Notes: a model not told the origin generated them from the letters alone. A stretch of DNA of 64,000 nt from PZPK01 sp963974595 (GCA_963974595.1 CAXBDA010000006.1:1-64000); one strand, 5' to 3'; positions 36,661-46,174 are shown, counted from the stretch's first letter. Numbers and translations are program-made.

Positions 36661-37296
36661 TTATTCGCTAACCTCTTCTCTAGAAGCATACATTCCTAGA
36701 TCAAGGACCTGAATATCAGAAATTGAAAGTTGATGATGCGTTGTTAAGATGATGCTGACACCAGACTGCGCTTTTTGATGTAAATATGCCTCTAGTTGAG
36801 TGACACCCTCCTTATCGATTGCTGTAAAAATCTCATCCAAGAGCCAGATTTTCGCATTACTAAGATATAAACGAGCCAGTGCTACTCGGCGCTGCTGACC
36901 TGCTGATAAGTTCCGACATAAAACATCTTCGTAACCAAATAAACCGACCGATTCAAGCGCTTTATAGAGTTCTTTTTCATGGAAAGACTGGTGTAAGCCT
37001 ATTAAAAAACGAAGATTTTCAAGGGGAGTTAACGTTGGTTTAATCGCTGACTTATGACCAATAAACAACATGTCAGCATTAAATTCAATTTTTGAAGAAG
37101 AGACCGGCAAGCCACCCCATAAAACCCCCCCCATGTAAGATGAATATAATCCTGCAAGAATCCTTAATAGAGTTGATTTACCTGCACCATTCTTCCCTTC
37201 TAATTGGACAATTTTCCCAACTGGAAATTCATAATTGAGGTGATAAAAGAGAATACGATCATCTCTTTCACAGGTTAGATTAGAAATACTAAGCAT
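36661..37296 (-). CDS. ccmA: Heme exporter ATPase CcmA
   Basis: CcmA is the ATP-binding subunit of the CcmAB transporter; its ATP hydrolysis releases holo-CcmE from CcmC. The 211-residue protein has Walker A GKNGAGKSTLL, signature NLSAGQQRRVALARL, Walker B IWLLDEIFTAID and the switch histidine in LTTHH. It is the first gene of the ccm operon, which runs A-B-C-D-E-F-G-H-I without interruption. Two overlapping palindromes lie immediately upstream of the start. Confidence 0.97.
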   Translation of the reverse strand: MLSISNLTCERDDRILFYHLNYEFPVGKIVQLEGKNGAGKSTLLRILAGLYSSYMGGVLWGGLPVSSSKIEFNADMLFIGHKSAIKPTLTPLENLRFLIGLHQSFHEKELYKALESVGLFGYEDVLCRNLSAGQQRRVALARLYLSNAKIWLLDEIFTAIDKEGVTQLEAYLHQKAQSGVSIILTTHHQLSISDIQVLDLGMYASREEVSE

Positions 37297-37302
37297 GAAT
37301 AG

Positions 37303-37329
37303 CGCACTAGTGCGTGATAAGTTATCACG
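37303..37329. promoter_or_regulatory. Overlapping palindromes upstream of ccmA
   Basis: The perfect 12-bp palindrome CGCACTAGTGCG (37303-37314) overlaps the perfect odd palindrome CGTGATAAGTTATCACG (37313-37329). They lie 6-33 bases upstream of the ccmA ATG, where a ribosome-binding site would be; no Shine-Dalgarno is visible. They may be an operator over the start or an RNA structure that limits translation. They do not match the FNR (TTGAT-N4-ATCAA) or CRP spacing. Confidence 0.5.
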
Positions 37330-37415
37330 TGTATGTAAATAAAATAACTAAGTAACAAGATTATAAACAAAAATAAGAAAGGATAGTGAAAAGCGATCAT
37401 GACTATTTTGTCATA

Positions 37416-37443
37416 AAAAACCCAGCAACAATACTGGGTTTTT
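37416..37443. terminator. Intrinsic terminator of the solute-binding protein gene
   Basis: The hairpin arms AAAAACCCAG and CTGGGTTTTT surround an 8-base loop. The A and T flanks allow termination on both strands. It lies 26 bases after the stop of the minus-strand gene at 37470 and isolates it from the ccm operon. Confidence 0.85.
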
Positions 37444-37469
37444 AAATTTACACAGTTCGTGTGAATATG

Positions 37470-38465
37470 TTATTCGGGCGTTCCACATTCGGCATTTTCT
37501 GGCTCATTTGAACAACGAATCTTCCACAACATTTTAAGCGCTTTGGAATCATGAACACCTTCGGCTTTCAAGGCCATTCGAATTTCACGCTTGAATTTTG
37601 TGATTTCTGCTTTGGTTTTTTCATCAGTCTTAATCCAGTATTTAGCAGGAATTTCAGCCTCTGCATCTTCAACCATTTTATTAATATCCGGAACTCGAGA
37701 TAAAATATATTCTCTCATTCTCTGACCAAAATCGGCATCAAAACGATCTCGATGAATAATAAGCTGCATCATACCGTAAAGAAGCTTTTCATCGATGATT
37801 CCGCCATTCTCGCCAAGACCATGGTATAACTCAAACACATTATAACCAAGCGCAACCATAGGAAGAATATCTATATTACCGTTATTAAACTGGCCAGAAA
37901 AAGTGGTTAACGATGTACCAACTGGAGAAGCACCTACCATATTGGCAAGTTTCAGAGCTTGAGGGTCTTCATTTAGGATAGAAATTTTCTTACCGCTAAA
38001 TTCTTCAACTGAATCAACAGTTCTATCTTTAACAAAAAGGTAAACCGAACCAACAGGCAAAGAGCCCACCATTTCATAGTTACCATTAACCAGCAAGTTA
38101 CCTACTTTAGGATTAGTTAATGCTTTTAATACGATACCCAGTTGGTCTGCATTAGTGATACCGCCGATAGCGTCAAGCGTCCCACCAAACGGCACATAAG
38201 GACCACCAAGAATAGAGGTTAAAAATGTTCCGTCACATAAACCTGCTTTAAAATTATTTGAAGCAACCTTCTCATCTGTGTAGGCATTTAGCTCAATATC
38301 TAAACCCCAAGCAATTGCTTTTGCCTTTAAGTCAGAGAAAAAAGTCATCGCAGGACCATTTTTCCCTACCGGGTCATACATACAGAATTTTTTAGTTTCT
38401 AGTGCTGTGGCAGACACAGAAACAGAAACAAGAACCAGAGATAATAAAAATCGACGCAGGGCCAT
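37470..38465 (-). CDS. Periplasmic putative solute-binding protein (DUF6091-like)
   Basis: This 331-residue protein has a signal peptide (residues 1-22, ending SATA). The mature part KFCMYDPVGKNGPAMTFFSDLKAKA, ELNAYTDEKVASNNFKAGLCDG and KYWIKTDE resembles a family of putative solute-binding proteins of Pseudomonas and relatives, with a fold like TRAP-transporter binding subunits. Two cysteines near the C terminus (RCSNEPENAEC) may pair. No TRAP permease genes are nearby, so the ligand and transporter are unknown. GGAAG precedes the ATG, and the gene has its own terminator. Confidence 0.75.
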   Translation of the reverse strand: MALRRFLLSLVLVSVSVSATALETKKFCMYDPVGKNGPAMTFFSDLKAKAIAWGLDIELNAYTDEKVASNNFKAGLCDGTFLTSILGGPYVPFGGTLDAIGGITNADQLGIVLKALTNPKVGNLLVNGNYEMVGSLPVGSVYLFVKDRTVDSVEEFSGKKISILNEDPQALKLANMVGASPVGTSLTTFSGQFNNGNIDILPMVALGYNVFELYHGLGENGGIIDEKLLYGMMQLIIHRDRFDADFGQRMREYILSRVPDINKMVEDAEAEIPAKYWIKTDEKTKAEITKFKREIRMALKAEGVHDSKALKMLWKIRCSNEPENAECGTPE

Positions 38466-38576
38466 GAAAAACTTCCTTTTAGATACAGGTTAAAATCGCG
38501 AGCATAATACCAGAGAGATGTTCGAAATGAGACATAAAAACAATAACTGCGTCACAAAACAAAACCATAACTTACA

Positions 38577-39704
38577 TTAATGATTAGCATTGAAGAATAC
38601 GTCTAACTCTTTAGCTTGCTTTTTTGCATCTTTGTACCCTAATTCAATCAATTCATTCATGAAATCACCATCAAATAAAAGATAGCTAGCCAGACTTATG
38701 CCACCTTCTACAGGCTGCTTGTTAAGACCAAAAAATTGTTTAATCGGTGACGGTAACTTGTTGATATGGCGAATCGCTATTTCATCAATTGGTTTACTCG
38801 GACTAATAAGAAGAGTGTCAATTTGACGAAGACCAAGCTCATCAGCAACTTGCTGCGGGTTGTTGGTCTTAGCTAGTAGTGTATTAATTAACTCGACCTT
38901 TTCTATATCATTCTCTACAACATCAATAAACATACCATTAATAACGTGCTCTAGAATATGAGGAAGCCTTGGCTCATGCCTAGACTCTTTTCTTATATTC
39001 TTTATGATCTTATTTGCACTAACACCAATCACCAATATCTTACTAGCCCCCAGATGAACCGCTGGACTAAGTGGCGCCATGTTTCGGGCAACGCCATCAC
39101 CAAAATACTCGCGATGAATCTTAACAGGTGGAAAAATCGTAGGGATCGCAGAGGAAGCCATCAGGTGATCCAGGGTCAACTCTGTTTTTACACCAACACG
39201 CTGACTAGACTGCCAACCTTCTAAGTTATTTTCCCCCTGGAAAAAACTAACACTCTCCCCACTTCGATAACCACAACAGGTGACGCTGACAGCGCGAATA
39301 TCCTGATGCGCAATATTATGCGTCAACTGTTTAAAATCGACTTCTTTTTTAAGGAATTTACGTAATGGAGAACTATCAAACATAGAGCCTGGCACATCAA
39401 TACCATCGCCGCTAACAAACCCCCGAACAAACTGCCCCATATTCTTGGCAAGCGACCAATAATCAGAGCGATAAACTTTGTCGGAACTTAGTTGCGCCCA
39501 AAGTGATTCGATTTTTTCGACACTGTGCCTAAATATTTCACCACCGCCTCCCAAACCTACAGCATTGAGTGCGCCAGCAGAACTACCGCATATAATAGGG
39601 AACGGATAATCAAAACCAGGAAATTGATCAGATATCGCCTTTAATACACCTGCTTGATAAGCAGCTCTTGCTCCGCCCCCTGTTAAAATCAATCCCGCTG
39701 TCAT
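38577..39704 (-). CDS. Patatin-like phospholipase
   Basis: From the ATG at 39704 (AAGGA seven bases upstream) the protein has 375 residues. It shows the oxyanion motif GGGARAAYQAG, the nucleophile elbow GSSAGALNA, and the catalytic DG pair in FGDGVARNMAPLSPAV. No signal peptide is present, so it probably acts in the cytoplasm or at the inner membrane as a lipid acyl hydrolase. The C-terminal third contains DTLLISPSKPIDEIA, common in bacterial patatins of this length. The substrate is not known. Confidence 0.9.
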   Translation of the reverse strand: MTAGLILTGGGARAAYQAGVLKAISDQFPGFDYPFPIICGSSAGALNAVGLGGGGEIFRHSVEKIESLWAQLSSDKVYRSDYWSLAKNMGQFVRGFVSGDGIDVPGSMFDSSPLRKFLKKEVDFKQLTHNIAHQDIRAVSVTCCGYRSGESVSFFQGENNLEGWQSSQRVGVKTELTLDHLMASSAIPTIFPPVKIHREYFGDGVARNMAPLSPAVHLGASKILVIGVSANKIIKNIRKESRHEPRLPHILEHVINGMFIDVVENDIEKVELINTLLAKTNNPQQVADELGLRQIDTLLISPSKPIDEIAIRHINKLPSPIKQFFGLNKQPVEGGISLASYLLFDGDFMNELIELGYKDAKKQAKELDVFFNANH

Positions 39705-39936
39705 GAGGTACATCCTTTTTTATTATTATTTATGACTGAATACATTATCCTAATCATTGTGTCTGTGCATCTATTGATCGTCAACGGTTTCATTAACTTT
39801 AAGGCGCACTTATGACTAAAATCGAGGACATAAATAAAATAACATCATTTAAAGAATGCTTTTGGGCATAGTGAATTAGCAAAGCTTTTGCTATTCTCTG
39901 CAACCTTTTCATAAATTGAATGGCAACCGTTTCATC

Positions 39937-42594
39937 ATGACAGCAACCTCTCAAACTAGCTCCAATCATACCCCGATGATGCAGCAGTTTTTCAAAATTA
40001 AACGCGACCACCCTTCTGAATTGCTTTTTTATCGCATGGGTGATTTTTATGAAATGTTTTATGACGATGCTAAAGTTGCAGCAACTATATTAGATATCAC
40101 GCTCACTGCAAGAGGAAAATCTGGCGGTGACCCAATCCCAATGGCAGGCATCCCTTTTCATGCCGCTGAAAACTATATTGCGAAGCTTGTTCGCTCGGGC
40201 CACTCGGTCGCGGTCTGCGAACAAGTTGGCGACCCGGCCACCAGTAAAGGCCCTGTTGAACGCCAAGTTATGCGTATTGTTACGCCTGGCACGCTCACAG
40301 ACGAGGCATTTCTCGACTCAAGAAAAGACAATATTCTGTGTGCTATTGGCCATGATCACGACGAAAATTTCGGCATCGCTTATTTGGACCTGAGCATTGG
40401 CCGCTTCTGCGTACTAGAAGTGAATGACTTAAATGCACTTTTGAGTGAATTACAACGTATTCGCCCTGCCGAAATACTTATCAGTGACGACTTCCCTTAC
40501 GAAAGCGCCCTTGAAAACTATACAGGTATAAGACGACAGGCGCCTTGGCTTTTTGACCATGAAAGCGCTTTAGAACAATTAATCAGACAATTCAAAACAA
40601 AAGATTTGACCGGCTACGGTTGTGAATCCATGAGTTTAGCGATTAATGCTGCTGGTTGCTTAATTCAATACGCTAAAGACACGCAACGCAATCAACTTCC
40701 GCATATTACTTCTTTGAGCAAAGAAACCCGCAGCGAATATATTATGCTGGATGCAGCTAGTAGAAAAAATTTAGAAATAGACACTAATATTTCAGGGGAA
40801 ACAAAACACACACTTGCATGGATAATGGACGCCTGTAAAACACCAATGGGTAGCAGATTGGTTAGGCGCTGGTTAAATCAACCTCTTCGAGATAAAGCGG
40901 TTATCACTGCCCGGCAACAAGCTGTAAAGGTACTTGCAGAAAATTACAACTTCGACGCTGTTCAAGAATCCCTAAAACATATTGGCGACGTCGAGAGAAT
41001 TCTATCCAGAGTAGCACTTCGTTCGGCTCGACCTAGAGATCTTTCCAGATTAAGAGATAGCCTCGAAACACTACCAAAAATTCAAAGCAATATTAAAGGG
41101 TTTGATACCGCTAAACTAATTAAACTAAGCCAAGCAATTTCAGAACACCCTGCGTGCTGTGAGTTATTAGCAAACGCCATTATCGATAATCCACCTGCCA
41201 CCACTCGAGAAGGCGGCGTAATTGCTTTCGGCTTTGATGCAGAACTCGATGAGCTGAGAAATTTAAGTGAAAATGCTGGCCAATTCCTTGTCGATCTCGA
41301 AACCAGAGAAAAAGAGAAGACAGGTCTTTCAAGCTTAAAAGTCGGCTATAACCGCGTACATGGTTACTATATCGAAATTAGCAGACTGCAATCGGGTGAT
41401 GCGCCTACTGAATACATCAGACGACAAACCCTTAAGAATGCTGAACGCTTTATTACACCAGAACTAAAAGAATTTGAAGATAAAGCACTTAGTAGCAAGA
41501 GCCGTGCTTTAGCACGAGAAAAGGCCTTATATGAGGAAATTATTGACCACCTCAATACAATCTTTGACCCTTTACAAACAACTGCACGCGCACTGGCTGA
41601 ATTGGATGTGCTCACAAATTTTGCAGAACGAGCTCAAAATCTGAATCTGTCACAACCAAACTTCTGCACTGACAATAATTTATATATTCAACAAGGGCGC
41701 CATCTTATTGTTGAACAACTTAGCTCGGCCCCCTTTGTTCCAAATGACGTACTCCTGAATAACCAACGGAAGATGCTGATTATTACCGGCCCAAACATGG
41801 GGGGTAAGTCGACTTATATGCGCCAGATAGCGCTTATTGTCATTCTTGCGCATACTGGAAGCTTTGTGCCCGCAGAAGAAGCCATGATAGGTGAAATTGA
41901 TCAAGTTTTTACCCGAATGGGCAGCGCCGATGATACCGCGAGTGGCCGATCTACCTTTATGGTTGAAATGACCGAGACCGCCAATATTTTAAACAATGCC
42001 ACGGATAAAAGTCTTGTTCTTATGGATGAAGTCGGCCGGGGCACAAGCACATTTGATGGTTTATCCTTAGCTTGGTCAAGCGCGACTCATCTTGCGCAAC
42101 AGCTTAATTCTTATAGTCTCTTTGCAACACATTACTTTGAAATGACCCAGCTTGCAGATGATTATGAAAATTGCATTAATGTACATTTAAATGCAACCGA
42201 ACACGAAGACAAAATAGTGTTTTTACATAACGTTCTCGAAGGTGCGGCCAATCAGAGTTATGGGCTTCAAGTTGCCAAACTGGCCGGGGTGCCTAAGACC
42301 GTTATTGACAATGCAAAAAGCATTCTCAAAAAGCTTGAAAATCAAGGTATACAAAAAGCATCAATCTCTAATAAAGCAATTTCTTCTGAGACAAGTACCC
42401 AGAAACCTAAACTGCAAACAAGTGCTAAAGAGCTGCATAGCTCAAAGAAAATAACATTTGAAGCACACCAAAATGACTTGTTCTCTGGTTTTAACAGTGA
42501 GCTTGAATCCAAGCTAAGTGATATAAATATTGATAATTTAACACCAAGACAAGCGCTAGATGTTCTTTATCAGCTTAAGGAATTATGCAGATAA
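39937..42594 (+). CDS. mutS: DNA mismatch repair protein MutS
   Basis: MutS recognises base mismatches and starts repair with MutL. From the ATG at 39937 the protein has 885 residues. This start leaves 12 residues before the conserved TPMMQQ, as in E. coli; an ATG at 39916 would add seven. The mismatch-binding FYRMGDFYEMF (Phe-x-Glu), Walker A GPNMGGKSTYMRQ, ERGTST-type DEVGRGTSTFDGLS, and the helix-turn-helix near GAANQSYGLQVAKLAGVP are intact. The C-terminal tail contains DLFSGFNSELESKL and TPRQALDVLYQLKEL, typical of the clamp- and tetramer-forming end. Confidence 0.98.
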   Translation: MTATSQTSSNHTPMMQQFFKIKRDHPSELLFYRMGDFYEMFYDDAKVAATILDITLTARGKSGGDPIPMAGIPFHAAENYIAKLVRSGHSVAVCEQVGDPATSKGPVERQVMRIVTPGTLTDEAFLDSRKDNILCAIGHDHDENFGIAYLDLSIGRFCVLEVNDLNALLSELQRIRPAEILISDDFPYESALENYTGIRRQAPWLFDHESALEQLIRQFKTKDLTGYGCESMSLAINAAGCLIQYAKDTQRNQLPHITSLSKETRSEYIMLDAASRKNLEIDTNISGETKHTLAWIMDACKTPMGSRLVRRWLNQPLRDKAVITARQQAVKVLAENYNFDAVQESLKHIGDVERILSRVALRSARPRDLSRLRDSLETLPKIQSNIKGFDTAKLIKLSQAISEHPACCELLANAIIDNPPATTREGGVIAFGFDAELDELRNLSENAGQFLVDLETREKEKTGLSSLKVGYNRVHGYYIEISRLQSGDAPTEYIRRQTLKNAERFITPELKEFEDKALSSKSRALAREKALYEEIIDHLNTIFDPLQTTARALAELDVLTNFAERAQNLNLSQPNFCTDNNLYIQQGRHLIVEQLSSAPFVPNDVLLNNQRKMLIITGPNMGGKSTYMRQIALIVILAHTGSFVPAEEAMIGEIDQVFTRMGSADDTASGRSTFMVEMTETANILNNATDKSLVLMDEVGRGTSTFDGLSLAWSSATHLAQQLNSYSLFATHYFEMTQLADDYENCINVHLNATEHEDKIVFLHNVLEGAANQSYGLQVAKLAGVPKTVIDNAKSILKKLENQGIQKASISNKAISSETSTQKPKLQTSAKELHSSKKITFEAHQNDLFSGFNSELESKLSDINIDNLTPRQALDVLYQLKELCR

Positions 42595-42710
42595 CCGAAC
42601 CAGACTTTACTTAGCATAATGAAATAATAGCTTTTAAACTTGAACGATTAAGTGCCAGTCATTAAAATAGTGTGTTTTAAATCCATCAACATATTGAAAT
42701 GGAAAATACT

Positions 42711-43034
42711 ATGACTTTTGTTGTAACTGATAACTGTGTCAAATGTAAATACACTGACTGTGTTGAAGTTTGTCCTGTAGATTGCTTCTATGAAGGCCCA
42801 AACTTTCTAGTCATAGATCCAGACGAGTGTATTGATTGCGCACTTTGCGAACCAGAATGCCCGGCCAATGCTATATTTTCAGAAGATGAATTACCGGCCG
42901 ATCAAGTGAAATACATCGAGGTCAATGCCGACCTTTGCCAGACATGGCCAAATATCACAGAACAAAAAGACCCGCTTCCAGATGCGAAAGAATGGGATGG
43001 CGTGCCAAATAAATTTGAGCATTTAGAAAGATAA
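42711..43034 (+). CDS. fdxA: Seven-iron ferredoxin FdxA
   Basis: FdxA is a small soluble electron carrier with one 3Fe-4S and one 4Fe-4S cluster. The start at 42711 gives 107 residues, the family length, behind TGGAAA; an upstream in-frame ATG would add four. The motifs are CVKCKYTDCVEVCPVDC and CIDCALCEPECP. The C-terminal part is the extension typical of Azotobacter-type ferredoxin I. The mutS-fdxA order is the same as in Pseudomonas, but rpoS is not next to it here. Confidence 0.96.
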   Translation: MTFVVTDNCVKCKYTDCVEVCPVDCFYEGPNFLVIDPDECIDCALCEPECPANAIFSEDELPADQVKYIEVNADLCQTWPNITEQKDPLPDAKEWDGVPNKFEHLER

Positions 43035-43053
43035 GATACACAAACATATTTCC

Positions 43054-43088
43054 AAAAGGCTAAGTGATTTTATTGCTTAGCCTTTTTT
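43054..43088. terminator. Bidirectional terminator between fdxA and sprT
   Basis: The 11-bp stem has arms AAAAGGCTAAG and CTTAGCCTTTT around an 11-base loop, followed by further T residues on the plus strand. It lies between convergent genes, 19 bases after fdxA and 4 before the sprT stop. Confidence 0.9.
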
Positions 43089-43092
43089 ATTT

Positions 43093-43653
43093 TTATTGTT
43101 CGACACTTACCTGAAAAGGCTTTAGCGCTTCACCACACCCTCGACACAAATAATTACTGACTTGCCTTTGTATTTTATTGTGCCTAATAAGCGATAAATG
43201 ATGCGTTTTATCATCACAGCCACAGCAATAATTGAACCGTTTAGTATCTAGTTTTTGCACATCAAATGAATGCGTCACTCTTGGCTTCAAACCGTATACA
43301 TTGTGCATAACCGACTTCCATTCTATTCCATGAGGCTTTGGTCGAGACCGGAGTTTTAAGGCCTTAAGCGAGTGCAAACGGTAAACAACTAAATGCGCAC
43401 ACTCATGAGGAACAACTTCTTTAAGAAACTCATCGAAGTTTTCATTGAGTAATAACAGATTAAAGCGCATTTCTGGTAAAGCCCCCTGAAAACTATTAAC
43501 AGGAAACCTAACTTGCCCAGCCGCCCTCCCCTTTAAATTAAATAAAATTTTTCCTATCGGAAACTTGCAAGCATAAAATTTTTCAGCTTGCGCCAGTGCA
43601 TCATGAACAGCTGCAATGATGGTTGTTTCAATGTGAGGCAAATCGCTAGACAA
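43093..43653 (-). CDS. sprT: SprT-family zinc metalloprotease-like protein
   Basis: This 186-residue protein carries the zincin motif HECAHLVVYRLH, with a downstream HGIEWKSVMH region, and a C-terminal zinc ribbon with CCGC and CRGCG pairs. That is the SprT/Spartan-like layout. Bacterial SprT proteins are poorly characterised. No ATG is near the conserved start, and the frame opens at TTG (43651-43653) behind GGGAA. It is a monocistronic gene. Confidence 0.9.
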   Translation of the reverse strand: MSSDLPHIETTIIAAVHDALAQAEKFYACKFPIGKILFNLKGRAAGQVRFPVNSFQGALPEMRFNLLLLNENFDEFLKEVVPHECAHLVVYRLHSLKALKLRSRPKPHGIEWKSVMHNVYGLKPRVTHSFDVQKLDTKRFNYCCGCDDKTHHLSLIRHNKIQRQVSNYLCRGCGEALKPFQVSVEQ

Positions 43654-43793
43654 AAGAATTCCCGAGAGTGGATCAAACCAAATTTAAGTAAGTTCTAGGT
43701 ATATGCGAAGAATAATAAATTGATGTAGTATCCACAACCCAAATAATTTATGAAAAACTCTAAACTCTACTCTTATCGACACAGAGAAACGTT

Positions 43794-44555
43794 ATGCTAG
43801 AAATGAGCCTGCCATATATATGCTTATTAGTCGGAACTGGTTTTTTAGCCGGTATCATAAATACCATGGCGGGTGGTGGCTCTAATTTAACCATACCGGC
43901 ACTTATGGTATTAGGTTTACCTGCCGACATTGCCAATGCAACTAACCGCGTCAGTGTATTCTTTCAATCACTCACCGCAGCTAAAGGCTTCAAATCAAGA
44001 GGCAAACTCGACATTCCAGATCTGAAAATAATTATTGGTACAACCTTAATTGGCGGGCTTGTTGGTGCATCACTTGCTTCATATATGCCTGAGCATCTAT
44101 TAAAACCAACTCTGCTTGGCGCCATGATTATTATGGCTGGCATTATACTTTTCAAACCATCAACAATCGTTGTACCTGAAGGAACGGAAGCCTATAAAGT
44201 ACTTGAGCAGAAGTCATCCGTTCCTATGCTTCTCTTAGCTGGTTTTTACGGGGGATTCGTCCAAGCAGGCGTTGGCTTTATCTTGATTGCCGCTATAGCA
44301 GGCAGTCTTCGATATGATTTAGTCAGAACCAATGCCTTAAAAATAGTCAGCACATTGGCATTCACAACTTTAGCGTTAGTAATATTCATTGCTAGAGACC
44401 AAGTCTGGTGGATGCCCGGCTTAACTCTGGCTGCAGGGTCAATTTTAGGCGCACACCTCGCTGTAAAAATAACTATAAATATTAGCCAGAAAACACTGAA
44501 ATGGTTTTTATTCATCATGACAATATGTGCAAGTTTGACGGCTATATTTCTATAA
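43794..44555 (+). CDS. TauE/SafE family sulfite exporter-like permease
   Basis: This 253-residue inner-membrane protein has about eight membrane segments. The TauE/SafE pattern is clear: GFLAGIINTMAGGGSNLTIPALMVLGLP near the start, ANATNRVSVFFQS, and the second-half repeat GFYGGFVQAGVGFILIAAI with VRTNALKIVSTLAFT. Family members export sulfite, sulfoacetate or other small anions; the substrate here is unknown. The gene is alone on the plus strand. Confidence 0.9.
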   Translation: MLEMSLPYICLLVGTGFLAGIINTMAGGGSNLTIPALMVLGLPADIANATNRVSVFFQSLTAAKGFKSRGKLDIPDLKIIIGTTLIGGLVGASLASYMPEHLLKPTLLGAMIIMAGIILFKPSTIVVPEGTEAYKVLEQKSSVPMLLLAGFYGGFVQAGVGFILIAAIAGSLRYDLVRTNALKIVSTLAFTTLALVIFIARDQVWWMPGLTLAAGSILGAHLAVKITINISQKTLKWFLFIMTICASLTAIFL

Positions 44556-44661
44556 GATTCGTTACAATTAAACGCTGTTTTTCTCAGGCAAAGCATTAAA
44601 GCTTAACTATACTGACTAGATAATAATGAAAACTATTAATTGACTAATCTGGAGAACAAGT

Positions 44662-44844
44662 ATGACCGCTGATGCTAAACTTTTATCAATCACTGAAGCC
44701 AGCTCCCTTCTAAATAAACCAGAAGTAACCCTTAAACGTTATGCTCGCGAGAGTTTAATTAGAAGTGTCAAAGTTGATGGTAACCTTATGTTTCCAGAAG
44801 ATGCAGTTAAAAAATACCTTGAAATAGAGAAACGAATTAAATAA
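44662..44844 (+). CDS. Small helix-turn-helix DNA-binding protein
   Basis: This 60-residue protein is essentially one MerR/excisionase-like HTH domain: SITEASSLLNKPEVTLKRYARESLIRSVKVDG and FPEDAVKKYLEIEKR. GGAGAA lies eight bases before the ATG, a strong start. A perfect terminator follows. No phage or integrase gene is near, so it is more likely a small chromosomal regulator than an excisionase. Its targets are unknown. Confidence 0.82.
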   Translation: MTADAKLLSITEASSLLNKPEVTLKRYARESLIRSVKVDGNLMFPEDAVKKYLEIEKRIK

Positions 44845-44869
44845 TAGCGTATTAATTTCTTAATTACTC

Positions 44870-44901
44870 AAAAGCCGAAAAAGGTATCTTTTTCGGCTTT
44901 T
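44870..44901. terminator. Perfect bidirectional terminator
   Basis: A 14-bp perfect stem (44870-44883 and 44888-44901, core AAAAGCCGAAAAAG) has a GTAT loop. It separates the small HTH gene from the convergent thioesterase gene and has A and T flanks for both directions. Confidence 0.92.
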
Positions 44902-44929
44902 CATCGAATGCAGCATTAAAAATATAGCG

Positions 44930-45322
44930 TTATGGCTCCAAATGCTCGTTCAAAGCTTGCCTAATATATTCTGCTATGGGCTTAGATTTTTGTGTATCAT
45001 GATCAAAATTAACCAGTATGGCATGCCCTTCTGCCACCTTATTATTATCCTGCCATGCTTGCTGATAAACAACAAAAGAACTATTCCCTATTGACTGAAT
45101 ATAAGTTCTTATTTCGACTGTCATTCCGTAATATATCTGGCTTAAAAAGCTGACATCGATTTTAGCCAATATTAATTCCCACTTATCTATCGCTAAAGAT
45201 GGTGTGAAAATTTTAAAAATAGGCGTTCTAGCTTGTTCAAACCAAGCAGGAAGCACCGTATTATTGATATGTCCCAGCGCATCAGTTTCCACAAAGCGTG
45301 GCTCAATCGTCATAGCAAACAT
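44930..45322 (-). CDS. Acyl-CoA thioesterase (4HBT/hotdog fold)
   Basis: This 130-residue single-domain protein has the 4-hydroxybenzoyl-CoA thioesterase signature VETDALGHINNTVLPAWFEQAR, with the catalytic aspartate in DALGH. Homologues act on short or medium acyl-CoA. The substrate is not evident. An ATG three codons in is an alternative start. The gene is divergent from the peptidase gene, 28 bases away. Confidence 0.9.
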   Translation of the reverse strand: MFAMTIEPRFVETDALGHINNTVLPAWFEQARTPIFKIFTPSLAIDKWELILAKIDVSFLSQIYYGMTVEIRTYIQSIGNSSFVVYQQAWQDNNKVAEGHAILVNFDHDTQKSKPIAEYIRQALNEHLEP

Positions 45323-45350
45323 AAGTTACCTTATTAGACAGGTTAAAAAG

Positions 45351-46034
45351 ATGATTTACATCGTAATTATTCTTGTTGCCGCCATCATCCTACTTCCAGG
45401 AATATGGGTCAAGAAGACAATAGACAGGTACACCAAAGAACTTCCTGACCTTCCGGGAACAGGTGGGCAATTCGCTGAACACCTGCTAAATAGATTCAAT
45501 ATAAACGATATTCAAGTAGAGAAAGGACAAGAAAATGGTGACCATTATTCACCACAAGAAAAACGAATCAGATTAAGCCCTAAAATTTTTTCAGGAAAAT
45601 CTATCAGTGCGATCGCTATAGCTGCTCATGAAGTGGGTCATGCGATCCAATACCACCGAAAAGAGTCCATCACAACATTAAGAGAAAGACTCACACCAGT
45701 GGCTTTTATCGGAGAAAAGCTTTCATTAGGCTTATTAACGCTTAGCCCAATACTGATCCTGATATTTAAAGTCCCTCACATTGGTATTTTGGCAGTTTTT
45801 GCCTCGCTACTATCGCTTGCTCTTTCTGTACTTATTCAGCTAATCATTCTCCCTATGGAATGGGATGCCAGCTTTAATAAAGCCTTACCTATCCTTAAAG
45901 AAGGCCAATACTTGAAAGACGATGAGTTGCCAGCGGCTAGAAAAATACTCAAAGCAGCCGCCATGACATACGTTGCGGCAACTCTTTCCAGCATTTTAAA
46001 TATTTGGAGATGGTTATTATTTCTTCGACGCTAA
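45351..46034 (+). CDS. YugP-like neutral zinc metallopeptidase
   Basis: From the ATG at 45351 (AGG upstream) the product has 227 residues. An N-terminal membrane helix (MIYIVIILVAAIILLPGIWV), the zincin motif AAHEVGHAIQYH, and two or three membrane helices in the second half (LLTLSPILILIFKV and beyond) match the YugP family. LPMEWDASFNKALPIL holds the probable third ligand region. A longer frame would run back across the divergent thioesterase gene and is rejected. The physiological substrate is unknown. Confidence 0.88.
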   Translation: MIYIVIILVAAIILLPGIWVKKTIDRYTKELPDLPGTGGQFAEHLLNRFNINDIQVEKGQENGDHYSPQEKRIRLSPKIFSGKSISAIAIAAHEVGHAIQYHRKESITTLRERLTPVAFIGEKLSLGLLTLSPILILIFKVPHIGILAVFASLLSLALSVLIQLIILPMEWDASFNKALPILKEGQYLKDDELPAARKILKAAAMTYVAATLSSILNIWRWLLFLRR

Positions 46035-46174
46035 ACATCGATTAATACTTCAATAAACACAATTCTCTATCGCATTTTTAAAACTAGCAGCTTATGCTTC
46101 TACTTATATGCACTAAAATAAATTGGCATTCAAATAAAACACCTTGATATTAGTAAATAGATATTAGTAAATAA

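Noticed and set aside
37313..37329. FNR or CRP site before ccmA
   Set aside because: Half-site sequence and spacing do not match TTGAT-N4-ATCAA or TGTGA-N6-TCACA.
44662..44844. Phage excisionase
   Set aside because: No integrase, attachment repeats or phage genes are nearby.
45204..45350. N-terminal extension of the YugP-like peptidase
   Set aside because: It overlaps the divergent thioesterase gene on the opposite strand, and the family N terminus begins at 45351.
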